DNA from: Taudactylus pleione | Lineage: Eukaryota > Chordata > Amphibia > Anura > Myobatrachidae | Direction: 5' to 3' | Length of the DNA stretch: 64,000 nt | NCBI GenBank assembly: GCA_031769625.1 | Contig: JAUIMM010000135.1 | Span: 2,439,001 to 2,503,000, forward strand | In this document: positions 42,705 through 53,383 of the stretch, piece after piece | How the letters are laid out: every line of letters begins with the position of its first letter | How positions within the stretch are numbered: position 1 is the stretch's first letter | Program-made: the position numbers and the translations under genes | The notes under the pieces: model-generated | What the model was told of the DNA's origin: nothing | The model's database searches: none | The model's input: the letters and a program-made list of their open reading frames with translations, nothing else

Positions 42705-43970
42705 CCAAGTCAATTTTATGACACTCCTCTCAGATGTAGCATTACACGGACACTTTACTGCGCGCTTATAGGTGTTGCTTTCACAATCTCCCTGAAAAGC
42801 TTTTCCAAAAGTAGGCAAGTATGCCCTATTCATAACGCTAACCTCAACTATATCCCTAATGATATCCCTATCCCTAATGCTAACCCTAGCACTAACGCTA
42901 ACCCTATCAATAACACTAAACATAATGCTAACCCTAACACCAGTGGTATAACTATAGAGGGTGCAAGGGGTGCACTTGCTATGGGGCCCAGCGGCCCAGC
43001 AAGCAACCCCCTGTGCCCATAGGCGAAACTACATTTTAATGGGTGGTCTTCATGTGGTCTTGATGTGCCCTGCGACCTCAGGAGTGATCAAATCGAGCAT
43101 ACACACTGCACAATATGCCCGATTTGTAGAAAAGGGCCTTAGACTGCACACCTTGAACGTATATATATAATGGGAGGTGTTAACTGTGGAGACTATTGTT
43201 GCAAACACTAAAAGAAGAATTACAAGTGCACAACTCCAACATTACTAATTATATATAATACATTTTGCAATAAATAAATAAATAAATAAATAAATAAATA
43301 GAGGTTTTGGCATAATCATGGCCATGGTTATGGGCCTACCCACCGCGCACAGGTAACCTCTGAGGGTAGGTCCCTAACATACTGGGGTTGAAATCCAGAG
43401 CGCAGGACACCCCCAAATCAGCACAACTGAGCCACCCCAGGGCATCACTCTAATGAGGAAAAGTGAAGTGTAAAAAGGTGTTAGATAGATAAGAGCAGCT
43501 ACTGCTGCATATATAAGAAGGTGAAAAATAAAGATATGAAAATAATACATATATATTAAACAAACAATAGAGGTGCTAAAAGTGCAAGAAAGGAAAAATG
43601 TGTATATAATGCGATGCCCTGAAGCAGCCCAACCAATGCAATCCAGGGGACCCACGCCCCAAAATCAACCCATAGCTGCACTACAGTATAAAATTTTGTA
43701 GGACTTACCTACTTACTTTGGGGCTTATATACATTTGGATGTAAGTAAATTTTATGATGCCTCTCAGATGTAGCATTACACGCCCACTTTACTTCCGCAC
43801 TCATAGGTGTTACTTTCTCAATTTCCCTGAAATGCTTTTACAAAAGTAGGCAATTATGCCCTATTCCTAATGCTAATCTTAACTATGTCCCTATCCCTAG
43901 TGCTAACCCTAACGCTAACCCTATCAATAACACTAACCATAATGCTAACCCTAACACCAGTGGCATAACT
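42705..43970. repeat. Local tandem duplication inside unit 3
   Basis: TTTTATGACACTCCTCTCAG... through CAGTGGTATAACTATAGAGG (42717-42960) is repeated in diverged form at 43750-43975. Between them lie a GGTACACAC-MITE fragment (near 43085-43130), an (AAAT)n tract at 43269-43301 and a GGGGTTGAAATCC/CCACCCCAGGGCATC repeat. Confidence 0.65.
43269..43301. repeat. (AAAT)n microsatellite
   Basis: About eight AAAT repeats. Confidence 0.9.
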
Positions 43971-44435
43971 ATAGAGGGTGCAGGGGGTGCGCTTGCTATG
44001 GGGCCCGGCGGCCCAGCAAGCAACCCCTTGCGCCCTCTGCATGGCGCCTCAGATGATCGGACGTTCAGGCTGCTCAGCGCCATGAACAGGAACGCACACA
44101 GCGTGACATGACATCACCGCAGCCACCTAGACTAGTATGAAGAGGAGCTGAGGATGTAACAGCGACGGCCGCAGCAGCCAGAGAGCAGCGAGAGGATGCT
44201 GCCAGTTAGAGACAGCTACTGCTGCTGGAGGAGACAAGTGGCCCCGGCATATGATTTTGCAAAATGCCAAATCATAGGTGGGCTGACCTCTCTCTTACTA
44301 GTTACCCCACAATGACTAGTTGACCACAATACTAGTTACAATATCATGTGGTGATTTTATTTTATTATTCCCTCTGCATCAGCCACTTAGGAGTACCCTG
44401 ATCACTGGACTTATTTATATATATATATAAAAATA
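43958..44435. mobile_element. hAT MITE of unit 3, left part
   Basis: It begins CAGTGGCATAACTATAG and matches 28690 and 35673 until the Helitron starts. Its right part (CTCTGGTTGAGG ... GTTCTAGCTACGGG) is found at 51852-51926. Confidence 0.75.
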
Positions 44436-45423
44436 TCTACTATACAAAAGCGAAAATTTGTCCTTCTATCTTTCTATACAAATCCACAGTTTACAAGCCA
44501 CGATCGTGAAGTTTTTTTTACATACGAGCGTATTAAAACACGGTGGAGGCAACTACTCGAAATGAATTACTGTTAATTTTTAATTAATGAAAAAACACAA
44601 TTTTTGCGTAGCATTCGCCCTCTACAGGTCAGTTACGGAATTACAAAGGGATTTAGCATATCTACTATTTTTTCTTTTCTATCTTCTCTACTATATCAAA
44701 GCAAAAATTTGTCCTTCTGTACTTCTGTCTTTCTATACAAATCCACAGTTTACAAGCGAAGATTGTGACATTTTAGATACGAGCGTATTAAAACACGGTG
44801 GAGGCAACTAAAAAAATTTGAAATCTAAATTAATTACTGTTAATTTTTAATTAATTTAAAACCACAATTTTTGCTGGACGCTCATTGTGGGGCCTCACGG
44901 CATATGGTTAGGGCCTTGGAGCAAGTGTTTTGTGTTGTCATGTTTTGTCATGATCTTAATGTTTATTATCGAAGAGAGCTTTAGCAGGCTTTGCCAGCAT
45001 TCTCAGCTCTCTGGCTATACCAAATTATGCAACAACATTTACTTCTTTCTTCCAACTGTGTCAAAATGATGACTTTGCAAGGACCCTGCTGTACTGTGAG
45101 CTGCCAAAATATTACACCTGGAATGCTTCTCCTAAAGTTTTTCTGCACAGAAAACAGGGAGTCGCTGTAGATGGTCATCCTGGCATCAGTGCAACAGAAG
45201 CTCTTGGCCATGTTTACACTGTATAGCCTACAAATTTGGAATGCTTCTATCTCCGAAGTTTGCTTTACACCGTTACAGGTCCTACTTCGTTTGAAGACCA
45301 TAGGACTGTTAATGGGGAAGTTTGTCACACTATTCGTGAGGCCTGCCTAAGGAGAGGTTGGTTGGAGGATGACGTGTAAACAAACATTCTTAAAATCCTT
45401 GGCAACGCCGGGTACTCCAGCTA

Positions 45424-45424
<1 letters not shown>
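44436..45424 (+). mobile_element. Helitron remnant, 989 bp
   Basis: It starts TCTACTATACAAAAGCG and ends CTCCAGCTAG between A and T-type bases. Just before the end, CTTGGC-AAC-GCCGGG (45401-45415) forms the short hairpin typical of Helitron 3' ends, with two G-T pairs. A second 5'-like terminus at 44687 (TCTACTATATCAAAGC) shows that the 5' end is duplicated in tandem. It holds a small piece of the Helitron protein gene (separate entry). It cannot move by itself. Confidence 0.85.
45072..45379 (+). pseudogene. Helitron Rep/helicase fragment
   Basis: The frame reads LPKYYTWNASPKVFLHRKQG, DGHPGISATEALGHVYTV, then, after a TAG, SFEDHRTVNGEVCHTIREAC and LEDD before a stop. This matches the stretch between the Rep and helicase domains of Helitron proteins. 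The Rep HUH motif and helicase Walker motifs are absent, so only a short internal piece survives. It has at least one in-frame stop (near 45225). Confidence 0.75.

Positions 45425-45475
<51 letters not shown>
45425..45475. repeat. (TA)n tract at hAT-2 left border
   Basis: Alternating TA lies between the Helitron 3' end and hAT-2. Confidence 0.9.
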
Positions 45476-45478
<3 letters not shown>

Positions 45479-45646
45479 TGATGAGCGGTTCGGATTCTGA
45501 GGAATCCGAACCGCTCCGAACAGGTGGAATCCGAGTCCACCCGAACGCAAGTTCGGGTGTTCCCGCCTGACTCGGATTCCACCTCGAGGCCGAACATCAC
45601 CCGTCCGGCGTTGGATTCTCGCGTGAGCCGAGTGACGTTCGGCCTC

Positions 45647-45674
45647 AATAAAAAGGCAGTCGGCGCCATTTCTC
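45647..45674 (+). promoter_or_regulatory. hAT-2 core promoter
   Basis: AATAAAAA (45647-45654) is followed by GTCGGCGCCATTTCTC (45659-45674), the box shared with hAT-1. The spacing is 12 bp, against 16 bp in hAT-1. Confidence 0.55.
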
Positions 45675-45834
45675 GCGTGACGCGTAGTTAGGTAGTTAGC
45701 TAGTGCGCTGTCTGTTCTAGTGTTAGATAGATTAGAGTAGGCAGTGCTCTGTGACTTTACTGGGCATAAGCCCTTGTGTGTGCTCCGTGACTGGGCATAA
45801 TAAGCCCACTGTGTGTATGTGTACTCTACTACTC

Positions 45835-47740
45835 ACTGTATTATACAAGCTCCGTGACAACTGACAGGGCATAGCCCACTGAGTGTATTATACAAGCTCC
45901 GTGACAGGGCATAGCCCACTGAGTATTATACAAGCTCCTTGACAGGGCATAGCCCACTGTGTCTATTATACAAGCTCTGTGACAGGGCATAGCCCACTGT
46001 GTCTATTATACAAGCTCCGTGACAGGGCATAAGCCCACTGAGTGTATTATACAAGCTCCGTGACAGGGCATAAGCCCACTGAGTATTATACAAGCTCCGT
46101 GACAGGGCATAGCCCACTGAGTGTATTATACAAGCTCCGTGACAGGGTATAGCCCACTGAGTGTATTATACAAGCTCCGTGACAGGGTATAGCCCACTGA
46201 GTATTATACAAGCTCCTTGACAGGGCATAGCCCACTGTGTCTATTATACAAGCTCTGTGACAGGGCATAGCCCACTGTGTCTATTATACAAGCTCCGTGA
46301 CAGGGCATAGCCCACTGAGTGTATTATACAAGCTCCGTGACAGGGCATATGCCCACTGAGTATTATACAAGCTCCGTGACAGGGCATAGCCCACTGAGTG
46401 TATTATACAAGCTCCGTGACAGGGCATAGCCCACTGTGTCTATTATACAAGCTCCGTGACAGGGCATAAACCCACTGAGTATTATACAAGCTCCGTGACA
46501 GGGCATAGCCTACTGTGTATATTATACAAGCTCCGTGACAGGGCATAGCCCACTGAGTGTATTATACAAGCTCCGTGACAGGGCATAAGCCCACTGAGTT
46601 TTATACAAGCTCCGTGACAGGGCATAAGCCCACTGAGTATTATACAAGCTCCGTGACAGGGCATAGCCCACTGTGTCTATTATACAAGCTCCGTGACAGG
46701 GCATAAGCCCACTGAGTGTATTATACAAGCTCCGTGACAGGGCATAAGCCCACTGAGTATTATACAAGCTCCGTGACAGGGCATAAGCCGACTGTGTCTA
46801 TTATACAAGCTCTGTGACAGGGCATAAGCCCACTGTGTCTATTATACAAGCTCCGTGACAGGGCATAGCCCACTGAGTCTATTATACAAGCTCCGTGACA
46901 GGGCATAAGCCCACTGAGTATTATACAAGCTTCGTGACAGGGCATAGCCCACTGAGTGTATTATACAAGCTCCGTGACAGGGCATAGCCCACTGTGTCTA
47001 TTATACAAGCTCCGTGACAGGGCATAAGCCCACTGAGTATTATACAAGCTCCGTGACAGGGCATAGCCCACTGAGTGTATTATACAAGCTCCGTGACAGG
47101 GCATAGCCCACTGTGTCTATTATACAAGCTCCGTGACAGGGCATAAGCCCACTGAGTATTATACAAGCTCCGTGACAGGGCATAGCCCACTGTGTCTATT
47201 ATACAAGCTCCTTGACAGGGCATAGCCCACTGTGTCTATTATACAAGCTCCGTGACAGGGCATAAGCCCACTGAGTATTATACAAGCTCCGTGACAGGGC
47301 ATAAGCCCACTGTGTCTATTATACAAGCTCTGTGACAGGGCATAAGCCCACTGTGTCTATTATACAAGCTCCGTGACAGGGCATAGCCCACTGAGTCTAT
47401 TATACAAGCTCCGTGACAGGGCATAGCCCACTGAGTGTATTATACAAGCTCCGTGACAGGGCATAAGCCCACTGAGTATTATACAAGCTTCGTGACAGGG
47501 CATAGCCCACTGAGTGTATTATACAAGCTCCGTGACAGGGCATAGCCCACTGTGTCTATTATACAAGCTCCGTGACAGGGCATAAGCCCACTGAGTATTA
47601 TACAAGCTCCGTGACAGGGCATAGCCCACTGAGTGTATTATACAAGCTCCGTGACAGGGCATAGCCCACTGTGTCTATTATACAAGCTCCGTGAAAGGGC
47701 ATAGCCCACTGTGTGTATACAAGCTCTGTGACTCCAGTTC
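45835..47740. repeat. About 40-bp tandem array in hAT-2 leader, about 48 units
   Basis: The unit is like TATTATACAAGCTCCGTGAC followed by AGGGCATAAGCCCACTGAGT, 38-42 bp. Variants (GTGTCT or GAGTGT or GAGT linkers, CATAG or CATAAG) recur in blocks, for example 46750-47160 resembles 47270-47690, pointing to block duplications. Sense-strand ATG is almost absent (one in a CATATGCCC variant at 46348). The reverse-strand frames are repeat artefacts. Confidence 0.95.
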
Positions 47741-47756
47741 ATAGTGATAAAGTAAT

Positions 47757-50700
47757 ATGGATCACGAGAATGAACTGAGAGGAGAGCAGAAACAACATGT
47801 AAATGCTAGCATTGCAGCGGCTGGAAGTCCATCACTTTTATCTAAAGCTGATGCTCAAGGGCGTAGAGGCTTTAAAACCTTAGGGAACCTGAAATCAAAA
47901 AATTTAGATTTTACAGGGGTAAAGACAAAAAAAAAACCTCTAAAGACTACTACTTTTGCAGAGAAACAGAAAATTGGCAACATACCATTCACCACACGTA
48001 GCGGCAAGGAAAGACTCAGGCTTTGCCCTTTATTTCTGAGTGGTGGTTCTGCAGCTGTCAGTGAGGCATCTTGTGCCTCTCGTGATGATAAAAGACCTTT
48101 TCAATCAGACTATAGAAGTGTGAAAAAATTTAAAACCAATAAGGCAGTCGAACAAACTGTGTTTTTTGAAACACAAATGTCAGAAATCCTTGAGGAGAGT
48201 CTAAGTGGGTCCACAAGTGACATTTCTATGTGTAAGCCTGACCTTTCAGAGAAGCCGCCCTCCACAGTTTCTTTTCCATCTGTAGTTGTGGGGATGAGCA
48301 GTATTGCCGAGGACATAGAAATTGAGGATGCCACCGTGGAATTGCAAGAGGATGAGAGGAATATATGTGCAGCTGATGCTGGCACTAATGAGGATGTTGA
48401 GGATGAGGATATTATTTGTATAAGTCAGGCACCAGTGGAAGCAGCTCTTGGCCAAGATAAGAAGGCCATTGCCATGCCTGGGCATAGAACCAAGAAATCC
48501 ACATCTTTTGTGTGGAATTACTTTTACCCAAACCCTGACAACGTTTGTCAAGCCATTTGTAGCCTCTGTGAGACCACAGTTAGTAGAGGTAGGGACGTTA
48601 AACATCTAGGAACCTCTACGCTATTACGTCATCTGCAGCGAGCTCATGACAGGTGTTTGATAACAGAAACTACTGCAAAAAAAATAACAACAAGCAGTCC
48701 AGCATTAGCTAGATGCCTTCTCTCTACTAAATCCCAGCACCTGCAATCTCCGCCGACAACACCTTCCTCCTCAATATCCTCAGGAATGATCAGTGGTAGT
48801 ACAACATCCAATTTATTAGTGCTAAGTCACGGTGACTCCTCCAATTTCCAGGACACCTCAGAAGAAACTGAATCTTTGAGCGCTAGGCCTGCTGCTGCTG
48901 CTGCTGGTGGATCTTCATCCCAGAAGTGGACAAAGAAGACTACTAGTAGTATACCAAAAAAACAATTGACTGTTAAAGAATCTCTTGCAAGGGGAAGCAA
49001 GTATGACAGCTCTCACCCTGTCGCACAGCGGATCACTGACGCCATGACAGCTATGCTAATATTAGATCTGCGTCCAATATCCTCAATTAATGCAGTGGGA
49101 TTTACACAGCTAGTTGAGGTCATGTGTCCCCGGTACCAAATTCCATCTCGGTTTCATTTTACCCGAAAAGCCATTCCTCGGCTGTACCAGGACGTTAAAC
49201 AGAACCTAATTATTGGTCTGCAAAATGCTATTGTACCCACTGTCCACTTAACCACAGATATGTGGACAAGCGGTAGTGGACAAACTAAAGATTACATGAC
49301 TGTGACAGCCCACTGGGTGGGTGAATCGCCTTCAGCAGCAGCAGTATCTAACAAACAACACCAGCTCATTCAGAGGCAGGCAACTCTGTGCATCACCGGA
49401 TTCAATAAGAGGCATACCGCTGACAACCTCTTAGAAAAACTAAGAGATGTCATAGAAACATGGCTTACCCCACTTGGACTCTCCTCAGGATTTGTGATTT
49501 CTGACAATGCTACAAATATAGTGAAAGCATTACAGCTGGGTGAATTCCAACACATCCCCTGTTTTGCTCACACAATAAACTTAGTGGTGCAGGGTTTTTT
49601 AAAAAACGACAGGGGTGTTCAGGAGATGCTGTCTGTGGCCCGAAAAATTTCGGGACATTTTCGGCATTCAGCAACAGCGTGCAGGAGATTGCAGCACCAG
49701 CAAGAGCAGTTTAATTTGCCCTGCCATCAACTGAAGCAAGAAGTGGTAACGAGGTGGAACTCAACCCTGTATATGCTTCAGCGGATGGAGGAGCAGCAAA
49801 AAGCCATCCATAGCTATACGACAAGCCATGACATTGGGAGAGGAGGGGGAATGTACCTTACCCCAGCACAGTGGAGAGTACTTTCTGTCTTGTGCAAGGT
49901 GCTCAAACCATTTGAAGTTGCCACTTGTGAAGTGAGTGCTGACACTGCTAGCTTGAGTAAGGTGATTCCCCTGATTTCGCTTTTGGAAAAGCAGCTGGAG
50001 AAATTGAAGGATGATATTAAACAAAGTGATTCCGCAAAGTATGCTGGACTGATAGATCAAGTCCTTTGTTCGCTTCGCCAGGATCCACGGGTGGCCAAGA
50101 TCTTGAAATCTGATCATTATATTTTAGCAACCATTCTTGATCCTAGGTTCAAGTCATATGCTGTGTCTTTCTTTACAACTGACCCAGATCTTAAAAGAAC
50201 CAAAGCGCTCCTGGTGAGCAAGTTGGCAGCTGAAGTGACACATGGCACTACGATGACGTCTCCTCCTTCGGTTTCTGCAGCAGCAGCCAGAAAAAAATGC
50301 ACCTTTTCCAAAAGACCCAGTGGTGATGCAGATAAGTCAAGTCAACATTTTGACATCTGGTCGGGTCTAAAAGATTTGCCCAACACCAGTGACACCTCTA
50401 CCGCAACTCCATCTAATACGATTACCATCCAAAGAATGGTGGAGGATTATTTTCAGGACACCATACACGTAGACATGTCACAGAGTCCCTTCGAATATTG
50501 GAAGAAAAAAAAGGCAATTTGGAGACCCTTGTATAAACTGGCTTTGCATTATTTAAGCTGCCCACCCTCCAGTGTGTACTCGGAGAGAGTTTTCAGTACA
50601 GCCGGGAACCTTGTGAGTGAACGACGAAGGAGGCTACTTCCACAAAATGTAGAAAAAATGATGTTCATTAAAATGAACTGGAAATTTCACGAGGAAAACC

Positions 50701-50843
50701 TTTCCCACCAATCACGTCACAGTACAGATACTTCTGTAATGGTAGATTCCAGCGGGGATGAACTGATATTGTGTGAGGAATCGGATGATGTACACACTGA
50801 TGAGGGTGAGGATGGCAATGATGGTGACATCATGCCACTGTAG
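47757..50843 (+). CDS. hAT transposase with BED zinc finger (hAT-2)
   Basis: A 1028-aa uninterrupted ORF, clearly related to the hAT-1 protein across its length. Shared landmarks include IPFTTRSGKERLR near residue 80, the BED finger (C268, C271, H292, H297, with SFVWNYFYPNPD before it), TTDMWTSGSGQTKDYMTVTA with D501, and VISDNATNIV with D583. They also share VTRWNSTLYMLQRMEEQQKAI and SSVYSERVFSTAGNLVSERR with the probable catalytic E943. The acidic tail repeats VDSSGDELILCE. The central Ala-rich linkers are shorter than in hAT-1. Predicted role: nuclear transposase of its own element. The intact frame and all expected acidic residues suggest it could be functional. The start is the ATG at 47757, preceded by an ATG-poor leader. 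Confidence 0.93.
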   Translation: MDHENELRGEQKQHVNASIAAAGSPSLLSKADAQGRRGFKTLGNLKSKNLDFTGVKTKKKPLKTTTFAEKQKIGNIPFTTRSGKERLRLCPLFLSGGSAAVSEASCASRDDKRPFQSDYRSVKKFKTNKAVEQTVFFETQMSEILEESLSGSTSDISMCKPDLSEKPPSTVSFPSVVVGMSSIAEDIEIEDATVELQEDERNICAADAGTNEDVEDEDIICISQAPVEAALGQDKKAIAMPGHRTKKSTSFVWNYFYPNPDNVCQAICSLCETTVSRGRDVKHLGTSTLLRHLQRAHDRCLITETTAKKITTSSPALARCLLSTKSQHLQSPPTTPSSSISSGMISGSTTSNLLVLSHGDSSNFQDTSEETESLSARPAAAAAGGSSSQKWTKKTTSSIPKKQLTVKESLARGSKYDSSHPVAQRITDAMTAMLILDLRPISSINAVGFTQLVEVMCPRYQIPSRFHFTRKAIPRLYQDVKQNLIIGLQNAIVPTVHLTTDMWTSGSGQTKDYMTVTAHWVGESPSAAAVSNKQHQLIQRQATLCITGFNKRHTADNLLEKLRDVIETWLTPLGLSSGFVISDNATNIVKALQLGEFQHIPCFAHTINLVVQGFLKNDRGVQEMLSVARKISGHFRHSATACRRLQHQQEQFNLPCHQLKQEVVTRWNSTLYMLQRMEEQQKAIHSYTTSHDIGRGGGMYLTPAQWRVLSVLCKVLKPFEVATCEVSADTASLSKVIPLISLLEKQLEKLKDDIKQSDSAKYAGLIDQVLCSLRQDPRVAKILKSDHYILATILDPRFKSYAVSFFTTDPDLKRTKALLVSKLAAEVTHGTTMTSPPSVSAAAARKKCTFSKRPSGDADKSSQHFDIWSGLKDLPNTSDTSTATPSNTITIQRMVEDYFQDTIHVDMSQSPFEYWKKKKAIWRPLYKLALHYLSCPPSSVYSERVFSTAGNLVSERRRRLLPQNVEKMMFIKMNWKFHEENLSHQSRHSTDTSVMVDSSGDELILCEESDDVHTDEGEDGNDGDIMPL

Positions 50844-50888
50844 ACCTGTTGCCTTTAGTAGATTGGAAGATTTTTTTGTGGGGGCCCA

Positions 50889-50949
50889 AACAAACCAAGC
50901 ACTTCAGCCACAAAGTGGCAGTACCTGTCGCTGAAATGCTTTGTTTGTT
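50889..50949 (+). promoter_or_regulatory. Conserved 3' UTR hairpin of hAT-2
   Basis: The arms at 50889-50908 and 50930-50949 pair over 20 bp with two mismatches (AAGCACTTCAGC with GCTGAAATGCTT), and the loop has CCAC-AAA-GTGG. It is the counterpart of 12397-12460. Confidence 0.65.
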
Positions 50950-50984
50950 AAAGTGTGCATGTCCTTTTTAAGATCCAACATAAA

Positions 50985-50999
50985 GGGTGGGTGGGAGGG
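50985..50999 (+). promoter_or_regulatory. G-quadruplex motif in hAT-2 3' UTR
   Basis: GGGTGGGTGGGAGGG, identical to 12492-12506, in the same conserved block ending GACAATTCCATCT. Confidence 0.7.
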
Positions 51000-51284
51000 C
51001 CCAAGGACAATTCCATCTAGCACTACCTTTCATTTCTGCCACTGCTGTGTGGCATAGTTTCATAGATGTGCTGTAAACTGTGGTGTCTGTGCCACTGCGC
51101 CGCTGCTCTGACGCTTGGTCACCAGTCAGCTCACTGCAACCTTTGGCCAATAATGGTGAAACCAATAATTTAAGCTGTGAGGTGGTCTAAATTGACTGTA
51201 AATGACTGGAAATTAATGTTATTGAGGTAAATAACACTCTAGGAAGAAAAAAAAGCCCAATTTATGTAATTTTAGCTTTTTTTG

Positions 51285-51410
51285 CCAATTTTGGCAAAAA
51301 ATCCAAATCCAAATCCAAAGCCAGTCACCGCAGTTTGGCAAATCCAAATCCAAATCCAAAGCCGGATGACGAATTAGAACCAAATCCAAATCCGGCAAAA
51401 ATGGTCCGGC
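51285..51410. repeat. 3' subterminal repeats of hAT-2
   Basis: ATCCAAATCCAAATCC repeats occur at 51301, 51342 and 51381, just inside the right end. They correspond to the ATCCAAAACAC repeats of hAT-1. Confidence 0.65.
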
Positions 51411-51418
51411 GCACATCC

Positions 51419-51459
<41 letters not shown>

Positions 51460-51546
51460 CAAATAGGTCCACACTCTTTATCTTCAATAATAAATTGCTG
51501 GGGTGACACACCCATATGGGATCACAATAATCCTCTTCATGCAAAA

Positions 51547-51809
51547 GTAGAAAAAAAGGGTGGGGTAGCACTCACCAGTCTTCTTAAAAACATTTCTTTA
51601 TTGCATCTCAGTAAAAATTTTACAGCATATCAAAATCCGACGTTTCGGTCCTGTGCATGGACCTTTGTCAACCTTGACAAAGGTCCATGCACAGGACCGA
51701 AACGTCGGATTTTGATATGCTGTAAAATTTTTACTGAGATGCAATAAAGAAATATTTTTAAGAAGACTGGTGAGTGCTACCCCCCCCCCTTTTTTTTTCT
51801 TTTTTTCTA

Positions 51810-51810
<1 letters not shown>
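51547..51810. repeat. Long near-perfect palindrome
   Basis: The arms 51547-51671 and 51674-51810 are nearly exact complements around a 2-bp centre (CC). They contain GACGTTTCGGTCCTGTGCAT, GACAAAGGTCC and GAGATGCAATAAAG. The arms differ mainly in the length of C and T homopolymers. The repeat lies between (TA)n tracts (51422-51456 and 51813-51845). Confidence 0.9.
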
Positions 51811-51845
<35 letters not shown>

Positions 51846-51854
<9 letters not shown>

Positions 51855-52016
51855 TCTGGTTGAGGCCTGAGTTGGGGGGGGACCCTTAAAAATTTTGCTA
51901 TGGTGCCCACAATGTTCTAGCTACGGGCATACACACTGCACAATATGCCCGATTTGTCATTCCGATTGGCCAAAATGGCCAAAGTGGGCCAATATCATTC
52001 ATGTATTTACCCAGCC
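51846..52016. mobile_element. Resumed unit 3: hAT MITE right end and deleted GGTACACAC MITE
   Basis: CTCTGGTTGAGGCCTGAG and GGTGCCCACAATGTTCTAG match 36262-36330. Then GCATACACACTGCACAATATGCCC and TTACCCAGCC match the right part of 36445-36769. Confidence 0.7.
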
Positions 52017-52230
52017 TAACCCTATCCTTAACCCTGACCCTAACACTAACCCTATCCTTAATGCTAACCCTAACACTATCCCTATCCCTAATGCTAACCC
52101 TAACGTTAATCCTAATGCTAACCGTAACACTAACCCTATTCCGAACACTGACCCAAACGGTAATCTTAACACTAGCTCTAATGCTAACCCTATCCCTAAT
52201 GCTAACCCTAACACACCCAAACACTAACCT
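52017..52230. repeat. Telomere-like array in unit 3, distal
   Basis: Degenerate CCCTAA/ATGCTAA hexamers; no genuine ORF. Corresponds to 29660-29750 and 36770-36900. Confidence 0.9.
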
Positions 52231-53383
52231 TAAAGTTAATGGAAATGTCGACATTTCTGATGTTGTCATTTTCAAAGTGTTGACATTAATGATCTTATAC
52301 ATTTTATACAGGACGGCAGAACAGCCCCCTCCGTTTGAGACTATCACACTTCAATCAGGATGGTAAGGGAGTATGTATAGAATGTGCAATGTACCTGGTC
52401 ACAGAACCACCTAACATCAGGAGAAGGCTGATCTGCTTGCTTGCAGCAGTGGAAATTTACAGCACACATGTAGAATGTATGTAGTACAGCAAGTCTAGAT
52501 CAAAATATATGTAATGTGTGCACATGGAATTTAGACATACAGGGCTGTTCTGTTTGGTCTTCCCAAGAGCCAAGGTGTGAACATTCTCTGTGGCACCACC
52601 AATGTCACCTCCTTGTGTGTTCCTGTCATAGGCTGCTGTGCACTGATTGTAGAAGGGATCCTGCAATCACAGTAGTACAATGATGGACAGCATGAGTGGA
52701 ATACCCCTACTCTTTACCGTGTCAATCATCTTCCCTCTTCATCTTTGTGACCTGAGAGACTGGAAGAGCAGGGCTGGAAGAGTATAGAAGTATTGCAGTG
52801 GGTGGCAGAAGAGGGCACATTGCCCAAGGATATATAACTTGTATAGTATTATTGGCAGATCATACAATGGTAGTAGGAGACAGCAGTGTGAGATGGAGGT
52901 CAGTCCACACGGCAGATACAGTCAATTGAACCAGGGACAGTTATATTAACCGGTAGAAACAGGTACAGGATAATACAGGGACAAACAGTATGCAGCAGGA
53001 GCAGGATACAAGGATGTCCATTTGCACTCAGGAGCATAAAGGGTAGTGCTGGTACTTATGGTGCGCCTGCCTGCACACACACCGTGAGCATACATGTATG
53101 CAGTGCTGGCAATGGGATGTCTATAAAATATAGTGGTGGTGACACAGTGGAGTTTGGGGTCTATGTAGGGCCCCCGTTAATGGGAGCCCACCAAGGACGC
53201 ATCCTAAAGACAAGATGCTGTGAGGAGAAAAGGGACACGTGGGGAGCCACGCATGCGCAGTAGTGCATTCTGCAGGTCAGAGGTCACACCTCTGGGTCCT
53301 AGTGTCAGGAGGCTATGGAAAGAGGGACAGCGCCAATCTCTCTCTAACATGTGTAGAGTGCAGTACAGTATATGTATTGTACG

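Larger units (their letters stand above)
45476..51421 (+). mobile_element. hAT-2: complete hAT transposon, 5.9 kb
   Basis: The left end is TAGTGATGAGCGGTTCGGAT and the right end is the inverse of TAGGGATGTGCGCCGGACCA, with (TA)n on both sides. The plan is the same as hAT-1: subterminal foldback, TATA-like box, leader array, one intact ORF, 3' hairpin, G4 motif, ATCCAAA repeats. The leader array is of a different sequence. It lies within unit 3 of the tandem repeat, next to a Helitron. Confidence 0.85.
38289..53310. repeat. Complex tandem unit 3, interrupted
   Basis: It continues from unit 2 with the same start motif. It lacks the TTAGGG MITE at 52470 and ends like copy 0 (GTGGAGTTTGGGG, CACACCTCTGGGTCC). 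A Helitron (44436) and hAT-2 (45476) with flanking TA and a foldback repeat split it between 44435 and 51846; CTCTGGTTGAGGCCTGAG at 51854 resumes the sequence seen at 36262. Confidence 0.8.

Noticed and set aside
45835..47740. CRISPR-like array of about 40-bp repeats
   Set aside because: There are no unique spacers, the units are contiguous, the setting is eukaryotic and the array lies inside a transposon leader.
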